A stretch of 64,000 nt of DNA from Sinorhizobium fredii NGR234 (GTDB taxonomy: Bacteria > Pseudomonadota > Alphaproteobacteria > Rhizobiales > Rhizobiaceae): NCBI RefSeq assembly GCF_000018545.1, contig NC_012587.1:1240001-1304000 (forward strand), read 5' to 3'. The position numbers were made by a program, and so were the translations under genes. Positions within the stretch are counted from its first letter, which is position 1, and every line of letters starts with the position of its first letter. Positions 59,510-64,000 of the stretch are shown piece by piece. The notes beneath the pieces were generated by a model. It worked only from the letters and a program-made list of their open reading frames with translations. It was not told the DNA's origin and did not search any database.

Positions 59510-59753
59510 GCCCGGCTCTGGCTCTTGAAACAGTTTGCGCACGCCTGGACGGACGTGCGCCAACATGTCGGAACTCGAAAAGGCCGGCCCGGGTTTCCAC
59601 AAGCGTTCCTGCGTTCATCCCGCCGTTAACCATGGCTCTTAATCGGCCTTACATGATCGGACGCTAAAGAAGGAAGCGCAGCGCATTGCGCGGACATGAT
59701 GTCTCCTGCAGTCCGAAAGGCATGGCCCTTCAATCCTCGTCCGCAGACACATC

Positions 59754-61883
59754 ATGTCGCTCAATTTCGCCGAACGGCGCATGCGCGCCCAGACGTCCGT
59801 CATCGTCGCTGCAACAATCTGCTTTCTTGTAATCGCTTTGTTGCTGACAGGCCTCATGGCCTACGTCGTGGCGGAGATGACCCGCTCGGCAAACGAGATC
59901 GATGACGCCAGGGCCAGTCGCGCTGCACAGACGGCCATTGCAGCTTTTACCGACCGGCTGAGCACGACCGTTAGGGACAACGCAGTCTGGGACCAAGCCT
60001 ACGAGGCAATCATTACTGCCGAGGCCAAGGACTGGGCATATGACAACTGGGGATCGACCTCGGAGGACTACCCGCTCTATGATGGGGCGATTGTCACCAG
60101 CCCGGACGGTAGCGTGGTTTCGGCCTACAGGAAGGGTAAGCCCTTCGAGCCGCGCGGCTATTTCGGCGAAGCATTCGCGCGTCAAATCCGGGCCGCCGAA
60201 ACTGCCGGCCAATCGCCTTTGCTCAACTTTTTCGAGACCGACGATGGCGTCGCGCTGGTCGGATCTCAGGCAGTTCAACCATATCGGTCCGGTGCCGAAC
60301 TTCCGAAGCTCAGTGTCCTGACCTTCTATAAGCTGCTGACCCCCGACGTTATCGCCGCGCTGTCCAACGAACACGGGCTTGACGGGCTGCGCCTCCAGGC
60401 TGGACCGCCATCGGGCCTTCTGAACACTGCCGTCAGGAGCATCGACGGTACGGCGATAGCCTATCTCGCCTGGCCCAGCACGGCCCCGGGAAGCGTTGTC
60501 TTCAACAAAGTCTATCCCTATGTGGCCTCTGCCGCCGCTATTCTCGTCGTGTTTCTGGGGGGCGTCCTCTTTGCCGGCGGATCCGAAGCGCGGCGCCTCC
60601 ATCGCCTGGCGGAAACAGCTCGGTTTCAAGCGAATCACGACAGCCTGAGCGGATTGCTGAACAGGCACGGACTTCTGGACTTCCTGGAACGATCGGAGCC
60701 CACGGCTTCTTCGATGCTGTCGCTGTATCTGGTCGATCTCGATGGCTTCAAGGCCGTCAATGACGCCTGGGGCCATGCGGTGGGCGATGCCCTGATCCGC
60801 CTCGTCGCGAAGGCGCTGCCGGCCTGCCATCCGGAGATCGTCGCGGCGGCGAGACTGGGTGGCGACGAATTCGCCTTGGTGCAGGTCGGAACGGCGCCGC
60901 ATGGCGAAATCGAGCGCGCAATACTTGCGCTTCTGGTCGAACCTTTCAAGATAGACGACCGCACGATCGAAGTCGGTGCGAGTATCGGCGCCGCCGTCCG
61001 TGCGGATAGTCTGGCATCGTTGGAACTGCTCCGCCGAGCCGATATGGCTCTCTATCGCGCCAAGGAAAATGGCAAGGGGCAGGCGGTTCAATATGACCTG
61101 GAACTGGATCGGGAACGCCAGCGTATTGCGGAACTCGAAGGAGATTTGAGGCGCGCCATAACCAGTGGAGCCATCGAGCCGGCCTTTCAGCCGCTCGTCT
61201 CAGCGGCCACGGGAGAGATCGTCGGTGTGGAAGCACTGGCCCGTTGGCCGAGCCCGGCCGGAAACATCAGCCCCGAAATATTCATTCCGCTTGCCGAAAA
61301 GTCCGGCCTCATCGACGTCCTCGGCGTGCACATGCTGCGGACAGCCATTCGCCATACGAAAAATTGGCCGGGCTTGGCACTTTCGGTCAACGTCTCGCCG
61401 ATCCAGCTGTGCAATCCCGACTTCGCCGCCCAGGTGATTGCCGTCCTCAAGGAATTCGATTTCGATCCGGGCCGCCTGACGCTGGAAATAACCGAGGGCG
61501 TGCTGATGACGAGCCCCGATCAGGCGCGCCGGTCGATCGATCATCTGAAGTGCTTCGGCATCAAGTTCGCTCTCGACGACTTCGGTTGCGGTTATGCGAG
61601 TATCGGTGCCTTGCGGCAGTTCGGCTTCGATCGCATGAAGATCGACCGCTCGCTTGTGTCCGGTGTGGAGAATGCCGTCAACGGCATAGAGGTGCTTCGC
61701 GCGACGATCTCCTTGGCGACGGCCCTCGATATCCCCGTCACGGCCGAGGGGATCGAGAACGCTCGTCAGGCGGCGATACTTCGGGAGACCGGCTGCGACC
61801 AATTGCAAGGCTACCTGGTCGGCAAGCCCATGTCGGCTCGCGACATTTCTATCAGATTGCTTCATGAGGCGTCGGCGGCTTGA
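59754..61883 (+). CDS. CHASE4-GGDEF-EAL cyclic-di-GMP signalling protein
   Basis: This 709-residue membrane protein has two hydrophobic segments (about 14-40 and 258-275) enclosing a CHASE4 periplasmic sensor. GGDEF is intact at residues 369-373, so diguanylate cyclase activity is possible; there is no RxxD inhibitory site just before it (PEIV instead). EAL is intact (493-495), with NVSP and DDFGCGYAS motifs and E in TAEGIEN, so phosphodiesterase activity is also possible. Which activity dominates cannot be read. It lies 244 nt after thrS. Confidence 0.92.
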   Translation: MSLNFAERRMRAQTSVIVAATICFLVIALLLTGLMAYVVAEMTRSANEIDDARASRAAQTAIAAFTDRLSTTVRDNAVWDQAYEAIITAEAKDWAYDNWGSTSEDYPLYDGAIVTSPDGSVVSAYRKGKPFEPRGYFGEAFARQIRAAETAGQSPLLNFFETDDGVALVGSQAVQPYRSGAELPKLSVLTFYKLLTPDVIAALSNEHGLDGLRLQAGPPSGLLNTAVRSIDGTAIAYLAWPSTAPGSVVFNKVYPYVASAAAILVVFLGGVLFAGGSEARRLHRLAETARFQANHDSLSGLLNRHGLLDFLERSEPTASSMLSLYLVDLDGFKAVNDAWGHAVGDALIRLVAKALPACHPEIVAAARLGGDEFALVQVGTAPHGEIERAILALLVEPFKIDDRTIEVGASIGAAVRADSLASLELLRRADMALYRAKENGKGQAVQYDLELDRERQRIAELEGDLRRAITSGAIEPAFQPLVSAATGEIVGVEALARWPSPAGNISPEIFIPLAEKSGLIDVLGVHMLRTAIRHTKNWPGLALSVNVSPIQLCNPDFAAQVIAVLKEFDFDPGRLTLEITEGVLMTSPDQARRSIDHLKCFGIKFALDDFGCGYASIGALRQFGFDRMKIDRSLVSGVENAVNGIEVLRATISLATALDIPVTAEGIENARQAAILRETGCDQLQGYLVGKPMSARDISIRLLHEASAA

Positions 61884-61900
61884 ACCTGCTGCGCTTAAAT

Positions 61901-61985
61901 TGGTGCCGGCAACGGGACGGATTCGAACTCACCCCTACCTTCCCGCAACGGGAATGCATTGACGCCGAGTGAGCTCGTTGCGGTC
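61901..61985 (-). other. Possible decayed tRNA-like sequence
   Basis: On the minus strand the last bases read as a CCA end with GCCGGC-like acceptor, and a TTCGAATCC T-loop-like string lies near 61919-61927. The minus-strand T-stem and anticodon arm do not form a proper cloverleaf: the spacing from T loop to acceptor is too long and the loop at 61935-61948 lacks T33. It may be a tRNA remnant; it may be chance. It lies in the 122-nt gap before the next gene. Confidence 0.3.
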
Positions 61986-62005
61986 AAGCCAGGCTGCAGA
62001 TGTCG

Positions 62006-63007
62006 TCAATCCTGGGCGCTGGCGTTCGCGGTCTCGTTGGGCGCGGCATTGCCGTTCAGCAGGACTTCCACATCGGTATTGACGCCGGCCTTCACGGCGA
62101 AGTCGCGCTGATAGATCTTGTCCTTGTTGCGCGCCACGGCCGTGTAACTGCCTTCCGCAAGCACCAGCGTTGGGAAGGCGCCGACGCTTTCGCTCACGAC
62201 GTCGCCCGACGACGTCAGGATCGACCAGGCGGTATCGGCGATCGCCTCGCCGCCCGCTTCCGAGACGAGCTTCAGTGTGAGCTTCGCGGCGCGATGCTGG
62301 ATGGTTGCTTCGGTCAGCTTGCCGGCCTCCACCTGAATATCGGCGCGGATCACCGCATTGACCGAGCCATAGTCGGAGACGACATGATAGGTGCCGGCGC
62401 CGAGCCGGACCACCGTGCTGGGCTTCACGTCGGCGACGATCAGGGCGCGCTCGCCGTCTTCCTTCTCATCGGAGGAGAAGATCGAAAAGCTGAGCTCGGT
62501 CGGTGGAATACGCACGTCGCTGCCGGAGACGGCATTCAGCATGACGCCGCCGGCATCGAGCACAAGGATCTGTTTGTCCAAGGCGCCTTGCTCCGGCACG
62601 CGAATTTTGCGGGTGGCCGCGGCGCGACCGAAGGCGACGTTGACGAAATATTCGCCGGGCACGAGATTGAAGGCCGTGGAACCGCCTTCCGAGGTGGCCA
62701 GCAGCGGGAGTTTTCCGTCGCCGCCGGGAATGGGACTGAAGACCCGCCAGGTCAGGCCCGACTCGACCGGCTGACCGTCCGCCGTCAGCAGGGCCTCGAG
62801 CTTCACGTCCTTCAGTTCGCCGTTCTGCGTGGGGTCGCTGACGAGCGGATTGAAACTCGTAAGCTTTGGCATCTTCCGGCTGCCGGAGATCGACGGAAAG
62901 CTCTTGAAGGCGTCGGTCGCGTCTTCGGCAAGTGCCCGCTCCGCACCGGAACCGGCGAGGATGATCGCCAAGGCGGTTCTCAGCAGAATACGAGGGCGGA
63001 TGCGCAT
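62006..63007 (-). CDS. Secreted protein of unknown function
   Basis: This 333-residue protein starts MRIRPRILLRTALAIILAGSG, a signal peptide cleaved near ERALA. The mature part is beta-rich, with repeated GEYFVNVAFGRAAATRKIRV, GTYHVVSDYG and GSYTAVARNKDKIYQRDF units that resemble carboxypeptidase-regulatory-like or Ig-like repeats. I recognise no enzyme motif. An 18-codon extension upstream lacks a ribosome-binding site. Confidence 0.7.
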   Translation of the reverse strand: MRIRPRILLRTALAIILAGSGAERALAEDATDAFKSFPSISGSRKMPKLTSFNPLVSDPTQNGELKDVKLEALLTADGQPVESGLTWRVFSPIPGGDGKLPLLATSEGGSTAFNLVPGEYFVNVAFGRAAATRKIRVPEQGALDKQILVLDAGGVMLNAVSGSDVRIPPTELSFSIFSSDEKEDGERALIVADVKPSTVVRLGAGTYHVVSDYGSVNAVIRADIQVEAGKLTEATIQHRAAKLTLKLVSEAGGEAIADTAWSILTSSGDVVSESVGAFPTLVLAEGSYTAVARNKDKIYQRDFAVKAGVNTDVEVLLNGNAAPNETANASAQD

Positions 63008-63107
63008 GAGGACAGTTGACTTCCTGACTTGATGACTCCACTTGAGACGCCGGTATGGCATTTTCGTGGCTGTCGATCCGGCGGCAAGTTAGTGGAATTC
63101 GCTCGAT

Positions 63108-63692
63108 ATGAAAACCGAAATTAAGCTCGTCGACTATCTCGCTTCCCGCAGGTCTATTCCAGCCTTCCAGATGGGGTCGCCCGGGCCGGGCAGGGCCGAG
63201 GTGGAGGAGATGCTGAGGCTCGCCTCCCGCGTGCCGGACCATGGCAAACTCGCTCCCTGGCGCTTCATCGTCTATCGCGGCGAGGAGAGGGCGAGGATCA
63301 GCGCCGAGTTGAAGAGGATGGCGCTTGCCGCCAGGCCGGATCTCTCGGAGGAACTGATCAAGGTCGAGGAGACGCGGCTGACGCGCGCCCCGGTCGTCGT
63401 CGCCGTCGTCAGCAAGGCCGCGCCGCATTTCAAGATTCCCGAATGGGAGCAGATGATGTCGGCCGGCGCCGTGTGCCTCAACCTGTTGATGGCAGCAAAC
63501 GCGCTCGGCTATGCTTCCAACTGGCTGACCGAATGGTATGCCTTCGACGAGAGAGCCTATCCGCTGCTGGGCGTGGCGCCGGGCGAAAGGATCGCCGGGT
63601 TCATCCACATCGGCACGGCAATGGTGCCGCCGACCGAGCGGCCGCGGCCGGAACTGGCCGAGATCGTCACCTGGGTCGGGAAAGACGCCTGA
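63108..63692 (+). CDS. Nitroreductase-family flavoprotein
   Basis: This 194-residue protein has RRSIPAFQ near the N terminus and [15 protein letters not shown], a typical FMN-binding region of the nitroreductase fold, followed by [24 protein letters not shown]. The physiological substrate is unknown. The stop overlaps the next gene's start (TGATG). Confidence 0.88.
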   Translation: MKTEIKLVDYLASRRSIPAFQMGSPGPGRAEVEEMLRLASRVPDHGKLAPWRFIVYRGEERARISAELKRMALAARPDLSEELIKVEETRLTRAPVVVAVVSKAAPHFKIPEWEQMMSAGAVCLNLLMAANALGYASNWLTEWYAFDERAYPLLGVAPGERIAGFIHIGTAMVPPTERPRPELAEIVTWVGKDA

Positions 63693-64000
63693 TGTTCTAC
63701 GAAACCGCTTCCAATCAGCACGGCTTGCCGCACGACCCCTTCAAGGCGATCGTGTCGCCGCGGCCGATCGGCTGGATTGGCACGCGTGCCACGGACGGCG
63801 CGTTGAACCTCGCGCCCTATTCCTTCTTCAATGCGATCAGCGACCGGCCGAAGCTCGTGATGTTTTCATCGAGCGGCTACAAGGATTCGGTGCGCAATAT
63901 CGAAGCGACAGGTGAATTCACCGCGAGCTTCGCCAGCCGCAACCTGAGCGAGGCGGTCAACATGACCTCGATGGCGGCGCCGCATGGCGACAGCGAGTTC
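63692..64000 (+). CDS. Flavin-reductase-like FMN-binding protein, N-terminal part
   Basis: The frame runs to the window end, giving 103 residues starting [49 protein letters not shown] is the typical start of the flavin-reductase-like FMN-binding family (PF01613). It is coupled to the nitroreductase gene by a one-base overlap. The 3' end is outside the window. Confidence 0.88.
   Translation, partial: MFYETASNQHGLPHDPFKAIVSPRPIGWIGTRATDGALNLAPYSFFNAISDRPKLVMFSSSGYKDSVRNIEATGEFTASFASRNLSEAVNMTSMAAPHGDSEF

Noticed and set aside
59570..59600. GGAAC followed by a GGTT-like string upstream of the GGDEF-EAL gene, suggesting a stress promoter
   Set aside because: The downstream box is GGTT rather than CGTT at N17, and it is about 160 nt from the gene; the match is too weak.
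59630..59655. TTAA-N9-TTAA upstream of the GGDEF-EAL gene as a CtrA site
   Set aside because: The CtrA consensus has a 7-nt spacer; this has 9.
61901..61985. Acceptor piece of a two-part tmRNA
   Set aside because: No tag-coding piece is nearby and the T arm and acceptor do not form; kept only as a possible tRNA remnant.

Overview
The window is a chromosomal segment of a fast-growing alphaproteobacterial rhizobium, most likely Sinorhizobium/Ensifer. This rests on high GC content, rhizobial gene neighbourhoods (prkA-yeaH-spoVR, msrPQ, ATP12-type chaperone, DUF1489, DUF599), CTTG..-N17-CTA.AT type promoter elements, an EcfG/RpoE2-type stress promoter, and several RIME-like palindromic intergenic repeats. 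I cannot fix the species from sequence reading alone.

Bases 1-17.2 kb hold the end of str (fusA, tuf) and the S10-spc-alpha ribosomal superoperon: rpsJ rplCDWB rpsS rplV rpsC rplP rpmC rpsQ, rplNXE rpsN rpsH rplFR rpsE rpmD rplO secY adk rpsMK rpoA rplQ. rpmJ and rpsD are absent from their enterobacterial positions and adk sits between secY and rpsM. Terminator-like hairpins with U tracts lie inside the cluster at rpsQ/rplN, rplO/secY and rpsM/rpsK.

Bases 17.2-31.5 kb carry msrPQ (periplasmic methionine sulfoxide repair), a Do-type protease followed by rarA, a sugE/gdx guanidine exporter preceded by a guanidine-II (mini-ykkC) riboswitch, a tightly coupled minus-strand set (rluC-like, HAD phosphatase, ATP12), a 277-bp inverted-repeat element, a formaldehyde detoxification group (XRE regulator, frmA, yaiI-like, DUF1345, fghA), an apparently frameshifted EamA transporter, lipB and tRNA-Leu(GAG).

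Bases 31.9-36.9 kb are prkA-yeaH-spoVR behind a perfect GGAAC-N16-CGTT promoter. Bases 36.9-48.7 kb mix small envelope proteins, a peptide deformylase homologue that has lost its metal ligands, mgtE, a MerR regulator, a methyltransferase, DUF1624 and DUF599 membrane proteins, sdaA, DUF1489, a SPOR-domain D-Ala-D-Ala carboxypeptidase and a secreted transglutaminase-like protein.

Bases 49-64 kb carry PilZ and PAS proteins, a rhomboid protease, a CBS-pair protein, a patatin phospholipase, hisI, folE, a SufU/IscU-like scaffold, yidD, DUF2267 and DUF1697 proteins, thrS, a CHASE4-GGDEF-EAL protein, a secreted protein of unknown function, a nitroreductase and the start of a flavin-reductase-like gene. 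I saw no CRISPR array, prophage, integrase or transposase. The window is mostly core chromosome; the novelty lies in its regulatory RNA and repeat elements and in a few degenerate paralogues.
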